The notes: generated by a model from the sequence alone, not told the origin. DNA of 64,000 nucleotides from Aminobacter aganoensis (GCF_014206975.1 NZ_JACHOU010000015.1:1-64000); one strand, 5' to 3'; shown: positions 1 to 8,291, counted from the stretch's first letter. A program made the numbers and translations.

Positions 1-49
1 CCAAGCAACCCGAGCCGTTCAAGGCGGCGCGTGCGCTGGTTCGGCGCAT

Positions 50-100
50 ATTCTCTTTACCATGCCGACCGCTGGCATCGTCGACTGGCATATAGAGAAT
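50..100. promoter_or_regulatory. Two-part inverted repeat upstream of ccmA
   Basis: ATTCTCT at 50-56 is mirrored by AGAGAAT at 94-100, and inside it ATGCC at 62-66 is mirrored by GGCAT at 87-91. The whole can fold as a long broken hairpin or present paired half-sites. It lies about 85 bases before the ccmA start in a stretch with no recognisable gene. Role unknown; either a leader RNA structure or a regulator site. Confidence 0.3.
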
Positions 101-183
101 TAATTGGAATAGTTCTAGACGGAGATTCGCCTATTTTGCTGTGACGCAAGGCAGCGGGACACGGCTTCGGCGACGGGGGAAAA

Positions 184-795
184 ATGCGGCTGATCGCCGA
201 AAATCTCAGCGGAGAGCGCGGCGGCGAAGCAGTCTTCGCCGGCATCGGCTTTGCGATCGAGGACGGCCAGAGCCTGGTCGTCACAGGTCCCAACGGCTCC
301 GGCAAGTCGACCCTGCTGCGCGTCATCGCCGGCCTGCTGCCGCACCTCCACGGGCGAATCGCCATCGAGGGCGGCGGTGAGGATTTCCCGACGGTTGCCT
401 CCGCCTGCCACTATCTGGGCCACCAGAACGCCATGAAGGCGGCCCTCACAGTCGACGAGAACCTCGCCTTCTGGCGCCGGTTTTCCGGCGACGGCAGGCT
501 CTCCATCGCCGATGCGCTCGAACAGGTAGACCTCGGCGGCCTCGGCCACCTGCCGTTCGGCTACCTCTCGACCGGCCAGAAGCGCCGTGCCGCGATCGCC
601 AAGCTGCTGGTCAGCCACCGCCCGGTCTGGCTTCTCGACGAACCCACCGCCGGCCTCGACAACGCCTCGGAAGCGCGCTTCACCGAACTGATGAAGGCCC
701 ATTGCGCCGCCGGCGGCATCGTTGCCGCCGCTACCCACCTGCCGCTCGGGCTGGGCGGAGCGACGGCGCTGGAGATGGGGCGAGCGCATGGCTGA
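184..795 (+). CDS. ccmA: Heme exporter ATP-binding protein CcmA
   Basis: This is the ATPase of the CcmABCD complex that releases holo-CcmE during cytochrome c maturation at the inner membrane. The 203-residue length is normal for the family. The Walker A motif GPNGSGKST is at residues 35-43, the ABC signature LSTGQ at 128-132, and Walker B with LLDEP and catalytic Glu153 near 150-154. The start was chosen because the domain begins almost at once (MRLIAENLSG) and a purine-rich GGGGGAAAA lies just upstream. ccmB follows after 60 bases, then ccmD and ccmG, which fixes the assignment. ccmC is missing from the expected place. Confidence 0.95.
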   Translation: MRLIAENLSGERGGEAVFAGIGFAIEDGQSLVVTGPNGSGKSTLLRVIAGLLPHLHGRIAIEGGGEDFPTVASACHYLGHQNAMKAALTVDENLAFWRRFSGDGRLSIADALEQVDLGGLGHLPFGYLSTGQKRRAAIAKLLVSHRPVWLLDEPTAGLDNASEARFTELMKAHCAAGGIVAAATHLPLGLGGATALEMGRAHG

Positions 796-855
796 CCCAC
801 GCTTGCGCGCTACGTTGCCCCCCTCTGGCCTCCTGGAATTCGCCGGAGGGCACCC

Positions 856-1521
856 ATGCTAGCCCTCTACCTTCGCGACCTCAGGATGGGTATCCGCTCC
901 GGCGGCGGGGCGCTGACCGGCGTGCTGTTCTTCCTCGCCGTCATCGTCACCATCCCCTTCGGCGTCGGCCCCGACCTCAACCTGCTCGCCCGCATCGGCC
1001 CGGCCATCCTGTGGATCGGCGCGCTGCTGGCCAGCCTGCTCGGCCTGGACAGGCTGTTCCAGGCCGACCGCGAGGACGGGTCGCTCGATCTCCTGGTGCT
1101 GAATTCCGACCGCCACATGCTGGCGCTGACCGTGTTCGTCAAATGCCTGGCGCATTGGAGCGCCAGCGTGCTGCCGCTGGTCGTCGCCGCCCCGCTGCTC
1201 GGGCTGTTCGTGAACATGCAGCCGCTCGGCATCGGTGCCGCAGCCCTCACCCTTCTCGTCGGCACGCCGGCCATCGTCTTCGTCGGCGCCGCAGGTGCGG
1301 CCGTCACCGTCGCCCTGCCGCGCGGCGGCCTGCTGATCTCGGTGCTGGTGCTGCCGCTGGTCATTCCTGTGCTGATCTTCGGCGTCACCGCCAGCTACGG
1401 CGCGGTCAACGACCCCGACCCGTTCATGCCGCCGTTTCTCATCCTTTGCGCACTGACCATGTTCCTCGCCGTCATCGGCCCGCTGGCCGCGGCCATAGCT
1501 CTGCGCTCGGGCACCGACTGA
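856..1521 (+). CDS. ccmB: Heme exporter membrane protein CcmB
   Basis: CcmB is an integral inner-membrane subunit paired with CcmA in cytochrome c biogenesis. The 221-residue protein begins with the conserved MLALYLRDLRMGIRSGGG stretch, followed by about six hydrophobic segments, and carries the charged loop DREDGSLDLL near residues 74-83 typical of the family. Length is normal. It sits directly after ccmA in the usual order. In relatives the next gene is ccmC, but here only about 127 bases separate ccmB from ccmD. Confidence 0.95.
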   Translation: MLALYLRDLRMGIRSGGGALTGVLFFLAVIVTIPFGVGPDLNLLARIGPAILWIGALLASLLGLDRLFQADREDGSLDLLVLNSDRHMLALTVFVKCLAHWSASVLPLVVAAPLLGLFVNMQPLGIGAAALTLLVGTPAIVFVGAAGAAVTVALPRGGLLISVLVLPLVIPVLIFGVTASYGAVNDPDPFMPPFLILCALTMFLAVIGPLAAAIALRSGTD

Positions 1522-1598
1522 TCACGATCGCTTCAACTGCCCCCGGTGCGGCGCGGCGTCCAATTGCACGGCGCCACAGCCGCAGCTAAGTGAAGGGC

Positions 1599-1652
1599 AT
1601 GGTCACAAGCGTCGACATGATGAAGTTCTGCCAGCGGATGGCTGCCCGATGA
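1599..1652 (+). pseudogene. Possible 17-codon scar of a deleted ccmC
   Basis: The usual rhizobial order is ccmA-ccmB-ccmC-ccmD-ccmG, but the roughly 700-base ccmC is absent. In its place is a mini-frame with a GAAGGG ribosome-binding site, an ATG at 1599, and a basic tail ending QRMAAR. Its stop overlaps the ccmD start as ATGA, as would be expected of the ccmC-ccmD junction. From memory, CcmC proteins of relatives end in a similar Arg-rich tail, so an in-frame internal deletion that left the start and stop is a reasonable reading. It could also be chance sequence or an assembly collapse. Confidence 0.4.
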
Positions 1653-1819
1653 GCGCGCATGCCCTTTATGTCGCCGCCGCTTATGGCGTCTCGGCGCTGG
1701 CGATCGCCGGACTGATCGTCTGGATCCTCGTCGACCAGCGCGCCCGCAAGCGCGAACTGGCGGAACTCGAGGCGGCAGGCCATCGCCGCCGCTCCGACCG
1801 CAGCGGCGCCGCGGCATGA
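1649..1819 (+). CDS. ccmD: Heme exporter small membrane protein CcmD
   Basis: This small inner-membrane subunit helps CcmC and CcmE handle heme. The 56-residue protein has the family layout: a short N-terminus (MSAHALYVAAAYG), one membrane helix at about residues 10-29 (GVSALAIAGLIVWILV), and a basic, charged tail (DQRARKRELAELE). It is too short to be caught by simple length cut-offs. Its stop overlaps the ccmG start by ATGA, so the two are translationally coupled. CcmD normally works with CcmC, whose gene is missing here. Confidence 0.9.
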   Translation: MSAHALYVAAAYGVSALAIAGLIVWILVDQRARKRELAELEAAGHRRRSDRSGAAA

Positions 1820-2394
1820 CGATGGAAACCGAAAAGCCGGCCCGCCCGCGCAAGCTGTTCGTGCTGCTGCCGCTGCTGCTCTTCCTGGCGCTCGCGGTCG
1901 TTTTCCTGATGCAGTTGCTGTCCGGCCGCGACCTGTCGGTCGTGCCCTCGGCGCTGATCGGCCAGGCCGCGCCCAAGACCGTGCTGCCGCCGCTCGAAGG
2001 CATTTCGCTTCCCGGTCTCGACTCGGCCGAATTCATCGGCAAGGTGACGTTGGTCAACGTCTGGGCGTCATGGTGCGCGCCCTGCCGCGAAGAGCATCCG
2101 GTGATCGTCGGCCTCTCCAAGGACGAGCGGCTGACCATTGTCGGGCTGAACTACAAGGACAAGCCGGAGAACGCCCGCCGCTTCCTCGGCGACCTCGGCA
2201 ATCCCTATAAGGCGGTTGGCGTCGACCCCAACGGCCGCGCCGCGATCGACTGGGGCGTGTACGGCATTCCGGAAACCTTCCTCGTCGGCAAGGACGGCAA
2301 GATCGCGTTCAAGCATGTCGGCCCGATGTCGCCCGAAACGGTGGCGGCCACGCTGATGCCCGAGATCGAGAAGGCAGCCGCGGCTTCCCAATGA
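1816..2394 (+). CDS. ccmG: Thiol:disulfide interchange protein CcmG (DsbE)
   Basis: CcmG is a membrane-anchored periplasmic thioredoxin that reduces apocytochrome c cysteines before heme ligation. The 192-residue protein has a basic N-terminus, one membrane anchor at about residues 14-35, and a thioredoxin fold with WCAPC, the redox cysteines being Cys87 and Cys90. The GIPETF motif carrying the cis-proline lies near residue 153. It is last in the ccm run and overlaps ccmD. No terminator is obvious in the 54 bases before the convergent DUF1127 gene. Confidence 0.95.
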   Translation: MTMETEKPARPRKLFVLLPLLLFLALAVVFLMQLLSGRDLSVVPSALIGQAAPKTVLPPLEGISLPGLDSAEFIGKVTLVNVWASWCAPCREEHPVIVGLSKDERLTIVGLNYKDKPENARRFLGDLGNPYKAVGVDPNGRAAIDWGVYGIPETFLVGKDGKIAFKHVGPMSPETVAATLMPEIEKAAAASQ

Positions 2395-2448
2395 GCCGTA
2401 GCGCGGGCCAGGCTGCCCGCCATGTCCGACGGCGACCTCGTCGCCCGC

Positions 2449-2616
2449 TTAGCCGTAGACCTGCTTGAAGGCCTGGTACAGCATCTCGCTGCGGTCGGCG
2501 CGCATGTCGGCCAGGTCGCGGCCGGAAAAGCCGTCGATCTCGGCGACGAGGCGCTTGTACTGCTTGCGCTTGGAAGCGCTTTCGCGGGCACGGGTCAGAA
2601 GGCTGTCGAAAAACAT
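2449..2616 (-). CDS. DUF1127-like small protein
   Basis: A 55-residue protein, MFFDSLLTRARES to the end, rich in Lys, Arg and Asp, with the pattern of DUF1127 (YjiS-like) proteins: an Arg/Lys helix, then LSDRDLADxG-like FSGRDLADMRADRSE. Some alphaproteobacterial DUF1127 proteins bind RNA or phosphate-related partners, but the function here is unknown. Start 2616 was preferred over the longer in-frame starts (2634, 2718) because AAAGGA lies 8 bases upstream of this ATG. The gene stands alone and faces ccmG. Confidence 0.7.
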   Translation of the reverse strand: MFFDSLLTRARESASKRKQYKRLVAEIDGFSGRDLADMRADRSEMLYQAFKQVYG

Positions 2617-2789
2617 CGTCGTTCCTTTCGTCATGCCGCTGGTGCGGCGCGATTTGACCTCCCTGATCAATTCGACGATGACATAGGAACTGCTGCGCCG
2701 CAAAATAAGATGCTGCAACGCAGCATTGCGACTGACGCATATCGAGTTAACGAAGCCTCAACGCGCCGGCATGGCTTGGCCGATGGCCG

Positions 2790-3404
2790 CTACCACATGC
2801 TCTTTCGGTAGGATTCGTCGAGCGAGCGGTCGAGTGCCTCGGCATTGTCGGCAAGCGCCAGCTGGTCGTGCAGGATCTGCCCGAGCGTCGGCAGGCTGGT
2901 GCGATCGGGCCAGGTTCCGGGCAGCCACAGCTCGGAACGCATGAACGCCTTGGCGCAGTGCATGTACACCGCCTTGATGGCGACGACCATGACGGTGACC
3001 GGCGGCTTGCCTTCGGCGGCGAGCTGCTCGCGCAGCCCGATGTCGGCGGTGATCCGTGCATCGCCATTGATGCGCAGCGTCTCGTTCATGCCCGGGATCA
3101 GGAACAGCAGGCCCACGGCCGGGTTGGCGACGACGTTTTCCAGCGTGTCGAGCCGGTTGTTGCCCGGCCGGTCGGGAATGGCGATGGTGGCGTCGTCGAG
3201 CACGGCGACAAAGCCCGGCCTGTCGCCCTTGGGCGTGACGTCGGCGTTGCCCTTGCCGTCGGACGAGCCGATCAGCACGAACGGGCTGCGCGCCAGGAAA
3301 CTCGTTGCATGACGGTCGAGAAGGCGGAGTTCCTTCTTCACCGCGCCGTCGCCGGGCGCGCGGTAATGCTGGCGCAGCGCCTCACGGTCGGTGATGAACT
3401 CCAC
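2790..3404 (-). CDS. Pyridoxamine 5'-phosphate oxidase-family flavoprotein (MSMEG_1061-like)
   Basis: A 204-residue split-barrel protein predicted to bind FMN. The segment FVLIGSSDGKGNADVTPKGD near residues 42-61 and the later PGNNRLDTLENVVANP match the PPOX-class flavin family often called MSMEG_1061-like. The substrate is unknown; the fold covers oxidases, heme-degrading enzymes and flavin reductases. Its start lies 10 bases after the ispZ stop, so it is probably the last gene of the dapF-mtaB-ftsY-ispZ operon, with no evident functional link. Confidence 0.8.
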   Translation of the reverse strand: MEFITDREALRQHYRAPGDGAVKKELRLLDRHATSFLARSPFVLIGSSDGKGNADVTPKGDRPGFVAVLDDATIAIPDRPGNNRLDTLENVVANPAVGLLFLIPGMNETLRINGDARITADIGLREQLAAEGKPPVTVMVVAIKAVYMHCAKAFMRSELWLPGTWPDRTSLPTLGQILHDQLALADNAEALDRSLDESYRKSMW

Positions 3405-3414
3405 GGCGGCTCTC

Positions 3415-4068
3415 CTATTTCTGCGAATGCTCTTCCAGCGAATGGCGCATGATCAGCGGCATCTGGCTGAATGTGAACAGAAGCGTGATGGGCATGATGC
3501 CCCACACCTTGAACGCCACCCAGGTGTCGGTCGAGAACGAGCGCCAGACCACCTCGTTGACCACGGCGAGGAACAGGAAGAACAGCCCCCAGCGGAAGGT
3601 CAGCTTGCGCCAGCCTTCGGCGTCGAGCCGGAAGGCGGAGGCAAAGACGTAGCCGAGCAGCGACTTGCCGAACAACAGGCCCCCCAGCAGGATCGCGCCG
3701 AACAGCGTGTTGACGATGGTCGGCTTCATCTTGATGAAAACGTCGTCCTGCAGGTAGAGCGTCAGCGCGCCGAAGACGAAGACGACGACGCCCGACACCA
3801 GCGGCATGATCGGCAGCGAGCGGGTCAACAGCCACGAGGCGATCAGCGCAATCGCGGTTGCCGCCATGAACAGGCCGGTGGCGATGAAGATCGGCCCGCC
3901 GAGCTCGGCCAGCGTCGGAAACTGCGTCGCCAGCCATTCGCCGCGCGCATTGGCGAAGAAGAACACGACCAGCGGCCCCAGTTCCAGCGCCAGCTTCAGC
4001 AGCGGGCTGATCTCTTCCTTCTTGGTTTTCGGGTCCGAAGGATCGCTTTCGAGGATCGGTGCATTCAT
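3415..4068 (-). CDS. ispZ: Septation protein A / inner membrane protein YciB
   Basis: A 217-residue polytopic inner-membrane protein of the YciB/IspZ family, linked to septation and cell-envelope integrity. Family marks are [20 protein letters not shown] near residue 24, [10 protein letters not shown] near the middle, and [20 protein letters not shown] followed by a final hydrophobic segment. Five to six membrane helices are visible. It begins only 3 bases after ftsY ends, an arrangement also common in relatives, so the two are co-transcribed. Confidence 0.92.
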   Translation of the reverse strand: MNAPILESDPSDPKTKKEEISPLLKLALELGPLVVFFFANARGEWLATQFPTLAELGGPIFIATGLFMAATAIALIASWLLTRSLPIMPLVSGVVVFVFGALTLYLQDDVFIKMKPTIVNTLFGAILLGGLLFGKSLLGYVFASAFRLDAEGWRKLTFRWGLFFLFLAVVNEVVWRSFSTDTWVAFKVWGIMPITLLFTFSQMPLIMRHSLEEHSQK

Positions 4069-4071
4069 GGG

Positions 4072-5889
4072 TCAGGCGACTCCTGCGATCGCCTTGGCGA
4101 AATCGCTTGCCGAGAAGGGTTCGAGGTCGTCGACCTGTTCGCCGACGCCGATGAAATAGACCGGCAGCTTATGTTTGGCGGCGATTGCGACCAAAATACC
4201 GCCGCGCGCCGTACCGTCGAGCTTTGTCATCACCAGGCCGTTGACGCCCGCGATGTTGCGGAAGATTTCGACCTGGCTGAGCGCGTTCTGGCCGGTGGTG
4301 GCGTCGACCGTCTGCAGCACCGTGTGCGGCGCCTCGGGATCGAGCTTGCCGAGCACGCGCACGATCTTCTCGAGTTCGGCCATCAGTTCGGCCTTGTTCT
4401 GCAGGCGTCCGGCGGTGTCGATGATCAGCACGTCGGATCCCGCTTCCCTGGCCTGCTCGAAGGCATCGTAGGCAAGGCCGGCAGCGTCGGCGCCGAGCTT
4501 GGTGGCGATGACGGGCGACTTCGTCCGCTCGCCCCAGATCTTGAGCTGTTCGATGGCAGCGGCACGGAACGTATCGCCGGCGGCGAGCATCACCGACAGC
4601 CCGCCCTCGGTCAGCTTGGCGGCGAGCTTGCCGATGGTGGTGGTCTTGCCGGTGCCGTTGACGCCGACGACCAGGATGACATGCGGCTTGTGCGTGAGGT
4701 CGAGCTCCAGCGGCAGCGCCACCGGCTTCAGCACCTTTTCGACCTCGACCGCCATGATCGAGCGGACTTCATGGTCGGAGACGTCCTTGCCGTAGCGGCT
4801 CGATGCCAGCGCGTCGGTGACGCGAAGTGCCGTCTCGACACCGAGATCGGCACGGATCAGCACGTCTTCCAGATCCTGCAGCGTGTCTTCGTCAAGCTTC
4901 CGCTTGGTGAAGATGCCGGCGATGTTGCCCGACAGCTCCTTCGACGACCGCGACAGGCCCTGGCGCAGGCGTTGGAACCAACTCTGGCGCGGCGCAGGCG
5001 CGGCCACTTCCACGACCTCGGCCTTCTGCTCGACCTTCTTCTGGACCGTCACCTTGCCGGCGGACGTTTTTGGCTCCGCTACAGCGGCCGACGGTTCGAC
5101 AGGAGCCGGCGCAACCTCCTCTCCCCCCTTGAGGGGGAGATGGTCCGAAGGACCAGAGGGGGTCGTCTCCGCCGCGCTCGGCGTCATCTCCACAATGCTC
5201 GGCGTCGCGTCCGACGATTCCGCAACCCCACCCGGCCGCTCTGCGGCCACCCTCCCCTCAAGGGGGAGGGAAATCGCAGGCGCAGCCGTCTCCCCCGCGC
5301 TCGGCAGCTCGGGCGTCGAAGGCGTCGGCTGGGCAGGAACCTCCTCGGGCAGTTCGGGCGTGGATGGCTCCGCCGGCGGCAACGGGACCTCTGCCGGCGC
5401 AGGCTCCGGCTCAACCGGGCTCGGCGCAGGCGCGGGCTGCTCGGCAGGCTTTTCCGGCTCGACGGCGGGAACTTCCGGTTCCGGAGCGGGCTTTGGCTCT
5501 TCCGGCGGCGCCGGCTGCGGCGCGGGTTCGACCGGCACGGGCTGCTCGGCCGGCTTTGGCTCGGGCACCACAGGCGGCGTCGGCGGCGTTTCCGGTGCGG
5601 GTTCGGGCTTCGGCTCCTCAGGCGCGGCGTCCTCTCCCCCCTTGAGGAGGAGATGGTCCGCAGGACCAGAGGGGGTCACCTCCAACTCGGCGACGACCCC
5701 ACCCCGATCGACTTCGTCGATCGACCCTCCCCTCAAGGGGGAGGGAGTCTCGGCCGCCACCTCTTCCGTCGGCTTCAACGCTTCTAGCGCGTCGAAATTC
5801 AGCGGCGGCAGGACCTCGTCCTCGGCCGGCTGCTCGACGGTCTCCTTCTTGCCGAAGGAGAAGACTTTCTTGATGAACCCGAATGCCAT
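4072..5889 (-). CDS. ftsY: Signal recognition particle receptor FtsY, with repeat-bearing N-domain
   Basis: FtsY is the SRP receptor GTPase that delivers ribosome-nascent chain complexes to the inner membrane. The NG GTPase module fills about residues 305-605: P-loop GVNGTGKTT from residue 409, DTFRAAAIEQL, DTAGRLQNK and TKLDGTARGG. The N-terminal 300 residues are an unusually long acidic Pro/Glu/Ala-rich region. Two stretches of it, at about residues 48-87 and 207-258, are translations of palindromic repeat elements (SPLRGG..., TPSGPADHLLLKGGE and TPSGPSDHLPLKGGE). At 605 residues the protein is long for the family. It follows mtaB by 13 bases. Confidence 0.96.
   Translation of the reverse strand: MAFGFIKKVFSFGKKETVEQPAEDEVLPPLNFDALEALKPTEEVAAETPSPLRGGSIDEVDRGGVVAELEVTPSGPADHLLLKGGEDAAPEEPKPEPAPETPPTPPVVPEPKPAEQPVPVEPAPQPAPPEEPKPAPEPEVPAVEPEKPAEQPAPAPSPVEPEPAPAEVPLPPAEPSTPELPEEVPAQPTPSTPELPSAGETAAPAISLPLEGRVAAERPGGVAESSDATPSIVEMTPSAAETTPSGPSDHLPLKGGEEVAPAPVEPSAAVAEPKTSAGKVTVQKKVEQKAEVVEVAAPAPRQSWFQRLRQGLSRSSKELSGNIAGIFTKRKLDEDTLQDLEDVLIRADLGVETALRVTDALASSRYGKDVSDHEVRSIMAVEVEKVLKPVALPLELDLTHKPHVILVVGVNGTGKTTTIGKLAAKLTEGGLSVMLAAGDTFRAAAIEQLKIWGERTKSPVIATKLGADAAGLAYDAFEQAREAGSDVLIIDTAGRLQNKAELMAELEKIVRVLGKLDPEAPHTVLQTVDATTGQNALSQVEIFRNIAGVNGLVMTKLDGTARGGILVAIAAKHKLPVYFIGVGEQVDDLEPFSASDFAKAIAGVA
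5117..5270. repeat. Mosaic palindromic element, copy A, inside ftsY
   Basis: A composite of three hairpins: CTCCCCC/GGGGGAG (5121-5139), TGGTCC-GAA-GGACCA (5141-5155), GGCCGC-TCT-GCGGCC (5234-5248), and a closing CCTCCCC-TCAA-GGGGAGG (5251-5269). The outer CTCCCC..GGGGAG modules are shared with copy B. It is in frame and open for translation in ftsY. It resembles the rhizobial intergenic mosaic elements (RIME class), which normally lie between genes. Confidence 0.85.
5631..5746. repeat. Mosaic palindromic element, copy B, inside ftsY
   Basis: A second, shorter copy with the same order of modules: CTCCCCC followed by GGAGGAG, then TGGTCC-GCA-GGACCA, then CGATCGAC-TTC-GTCGATCG (5705-5723), then the closing CCTCCCCTCAAGGGGGAGG (5727-5746). 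The middle hairpin differs in sequence from copy A while keeping its pairing, as expected of an RNA or DNA structure under selection or of separate insertions. It is also in frame. Confidence 0.85.
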
Positions 5890-5902
5890 GCGGTCGCTTT
5901 CG

Positions 5903-7186
5903 TCAGGCCGCGCGCGCGGCGGCCGGTGCCGCTGTCAGCCGCTCGCCGTCGTGCCCGGCGATGTCGACCTCGATGATTTCGCCCGCCACGCCCCGGTCGA
6001 GGGCAACGAGCGTGAAACCTTCCGTCCGCCCGAGCCCCTCGCGCTCGACAAGCACCTTCTGGTGCGAGTCCTTGAGGCTTTCGAGATGGCGCGTGTAGGC
6101 GACGTCGCCGGCGGCGCGCAGGCGGGCGGCGCGCTGCTTGACGATGTCGCGGCGCACCTGGGGCATGCGCGCGGCGGGCGTGCCCTCGCGCGGGCTGAAC
6201 GGGAAGACGTGGAGATGGGTCAGCCCGCACTCCTCGACGATGCGGATCGAGTTTTCGAACATCTCGTCGGTCTCGGTCGGGAAGCCGGCGATGATGTCGG
6301 CGCCGAAGACGATATCGGGGCGATGCTTGCGCACATCGGTGCAGAACTGGATCGACTGGTCGCGCAGATGCCGTCGCTTCATGCGCTTCAGGATCATGTC
6401 ATCGCCCGACTGCAGCGACAGGTGCAGGTGCGGCATCAGCCGGCTCTCGGTGGCGACGGCTTCGAGCAGGTCTTCGTCGGCCTCAATGGAGTCGATGGAG
6501 GAAAGCCGCAGGCGCTGAACATCCGGCACCTGGCGCAGGATCGTCCGCACCAGCTTGCCCAGACGCGGCGCGCCCGGCAGGTCGGCGCCGTAGCTGGTCA
6601 TGTCGACGCCCGACAGCACCACCTCGGCATAGCCGTTGCCGGCGAGCCGCTTGATCTGCTCGACCACCGCCCCCATCGGCACCGAGCGCGAATTGCCGCG
6701 ACCGTAAGGGATGATGCAGAAGGTGCAGCGGTGGTCGCAGCCGTTCTGCACCTGGACGAAGGCACGCGCCCTGCCCTCGATCGCGTCCACCATGTGGCCC
6801 GCCGTCTCGCGCACGGAAAAGATGTCGTTGACGCGGGCCTTCTCGAAATCGTTGACGCCGAAGTCCGGCAGCGCCCGGTAATTGTGCGCCTTGAGCTTCT
6901 CTTCGTTACCGAGCACGAGGTCGACCTCTGCCATGTCGGCAAAGGCCGCCGGATCGGTCTGCGCCGCACAACCGGTCACGATGATGCGCGCGTCCGGGTT
7001 TTCGCGCCGCGCCTTGCGGATCGACTGCTTGGCCTGGCGCACCGCTTCACTGGTCACCGCGCAGGTGTTGAAGATGACAGCGCCGCCCTTGAGCTCTTCC
7101 AGCCCTGCAGCCTTGGCCTCGCGCCTCATCACCTCGGATTCGTAGGTGTTGAGGCGGCAGCCGAAAGTGACGACATCGACCGCCAT
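5903..7186 (-). CDS. mtaB: tRNA t6A37 methylthiotransferase MtaB
   Basis: A radical-SAM methylthiotransferase that converts t6A37 to ms2t6A37 in tRNAs reading ANN codons. The 427-residue protein begins [17 protein letters not shown], whose FGCRLN is the MtaB form of the N-terminal UPF0004 motif. The radical SAM cluster motif CDHRCTFC gives Cys150, Cys154 and Cys157. A C-terminal TRAM-like segment ends the protein. Its start shares one base with the dapF stop (TGATG), so the genes are coupled. MiaB and RimO are relatives, but their N-terminal motifs differ. Confidence 0.92.
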   Translation of the reverse strand: MAVDVVTFGCRLNTYESEVMRREAKAAGLEELKGGAVIFNTCAVTSEAVRQAKQSIRKARRENPDARIIVTGCAAQTDPAAFADMAEVDLVLGNEEKLKAHNYRALPDFGVNDFEKARVNDIFSVRETAGHMVDAIEGRARAFVQVQNGCDHRCTFCIIPYGRGNSRSVPMGAVVEQIKRLAGNGYAEVVLSGVDMTSYGADLPGAPRLGKLVRTILRQVPDVQRLRLSSIDSIEADEDLLEAVATESRLMPHLHLSLQSGDDMILKRMKRRHLRDQSIQFCTDVRKHRPDIVFGADIIAGFPTETDEMFENSIRIVEECGLTHLHVFPFSPREGTPAARMPQVRRDIVKQRAARLRAAGDVAYTRHLESLKDSHQKVLVEREGLGRTEGFTLVALDRGVAGEIIEVDIAGHDGERLTAAPAAARAA

Positions 7187-8079
7187 CAGGCGACGTCCTG
7201 CCGGTCACGGGTCCAGCCGCCGGTGGCCGGATCGAAGCTGCCGGAGAATTCCCACTCGGCCGGGCCGGTCATGACCACGTGGTCGTCGGCGCGCCAGTCG
7301 ATCTTCAGCGTCCCGCCGCTCGGCACCGTCACCGTGACCGTCCGGCCGGTACGGCCGGTGCGGGCGGCGGAGACGGCGGCCGCACAGGTGGCCGAGCCGC
7401 AGGCCAGCGTCAGGCCGGCGCCGCGCTCCCAGGTGCGCAGGTTGAGCGTTTCGCGCGAAGTCACCTGGGCGATCGAGATGTTGGCGCGCTCGGGAAAGAT
7501 CGGATGGTTTTCCAGCAGCGGCCCGAAGCGGTCGAGGTCGTAGGACCAGACATCGTCATCGACCCAGAAGATGGCGTGCGGGTTGCCCATCGAGGCGACC
7601 GAGGGTGAGTGCAGCACAGGCTGATCGATCGGCCCGATCTGCAGCTCGATCGCGCGGGTATCGCGGAATTCTTCCGCCAGCGGGATGTCCTGCCAGCCGA
7701 AGCGTGGGACGCCCATGTCGACGGAGATGGTGCCGTCCTCGTGCTCCTCGGCATTGAGGATGCCGGCAACCGTCTCGAAGGTGAACACCTTCTGCCCGGT
7801 CTCGGCTGACAGTGCCTGCACCACGCAGCGCGTGCCGTTGCCGCAGGCCTGGGCATGGGTGCCGTCGGAATTGATGATCTCGATGTAATTGACCGTACCC
7901 GGCGTGCGCGGGTCGTGGATCGCCATGATCTGGTCGAACCTGGTCGCCGTATCGGCGGCGAGCGCAATCGCCGCGGCAGGCGTCACGCGGTCGGCGCGGC
8001 CGCGCATATCGGCGACGATGATCTCGTTGCCGAGCCCGTTCATCTTGGCGAAAGGGGCCTCACTGGCCATGGCAGACAT
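7186..8079 (-). CDS. dapF: Diaminopimelate epimerase
   Basis: DapF interconverts LL- and meso-2,6-diaminopimelate in lysine and peptidoglycan synthesis. The two active-site cysteines are visible in the mirrored motifs ACGNGTRC (Cys79) and ACGSATC (Cys227), and the substrate-binding [10 protein letters not shown] is near the start. The 297-residue length is normal, with a short C-terminal tail. A second in-frame Met at 8070 (MASEAPF) is an alternative start. It leads the minus-strand operon dapF-mtaB-ftsY-ispZ. Confidence 0.95.
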   Translation of the reverse strand: MSAMASEAPFAKMNGLGNEIIVADMRGRADRVTPAAAIALAADTATRFDQIMAIHDPRTPGTVNYIEIINSDGTHAQACGNGTRCVVQALSAETGQKVFTFETVAGILNAEEHEDGTISVDMGVPRFGWQDIPLAEEFRDTRAIELQIGPIDQPVLHSPSVASMGNPHAIFWVDDDVWSYDLDRFGPLLENHPIFPERANISIAQVTSRETLNLRTWERGAGLTLACGSATCAAAVSAARTGRTGRTVTVTVPSGGTLKIDWRADDHVVMTGPAEWEFSGSFDPATGGWTRDRQDVA

Positions 8080-8161
8080 TTCTCGTGGCTGTTCGGCGCC
8101 TATATGGCGGAAACATCGTGCAATTACCAGTCTCGCGGCACGCCGGCCTCTTGAGACAATT

Positions 8162-8191
8162 TTGCAACAAGTTCATACGCAAACCCTATTT
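8162..8191 (+). promoter_or_regulatory. Candidate sigma-70 promoter of omp19
   Basis: TTGCAA at 8162-8167 and CTATTT at 8186-8191, separated by 18 bases, resemble the rhizobial form of the house-keeping promoter (CTTGAC..CTATAT). They lie in the AT-richer part of the 212-base divergent gap between dapF and omp19, about 100 bases before the omp19 start. Confidence 0.35.
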
Positions 8192-8291
8192 TAACCATAT
8201 CGGGTTGAAATTCTGCCAACTTCGCCGCTTTAGAGGCGAGCTATCGATCGCGCGGGGGCGCCCCCAGAACTGCCCCGACGGAGGGACTGCA

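Noticed and set aside
1-183. A gene fragment at the left edge, such as the start of aconitase, which often lies beside ccmA in this order
   Set aside because: No frame on either strand gives a recognisable N-terminus; the stretch looks like non-coding leader.
3391-7543. Very long open frames on the plus strand (798 and 908 codons) opposite ftsY, ispZ and mtaB
   Set aside because: They are mirror frames of well-supported minus-strand genes in GC-rich DNA; their proteins are His/Arg/Gly-rich with no recognisable domain.
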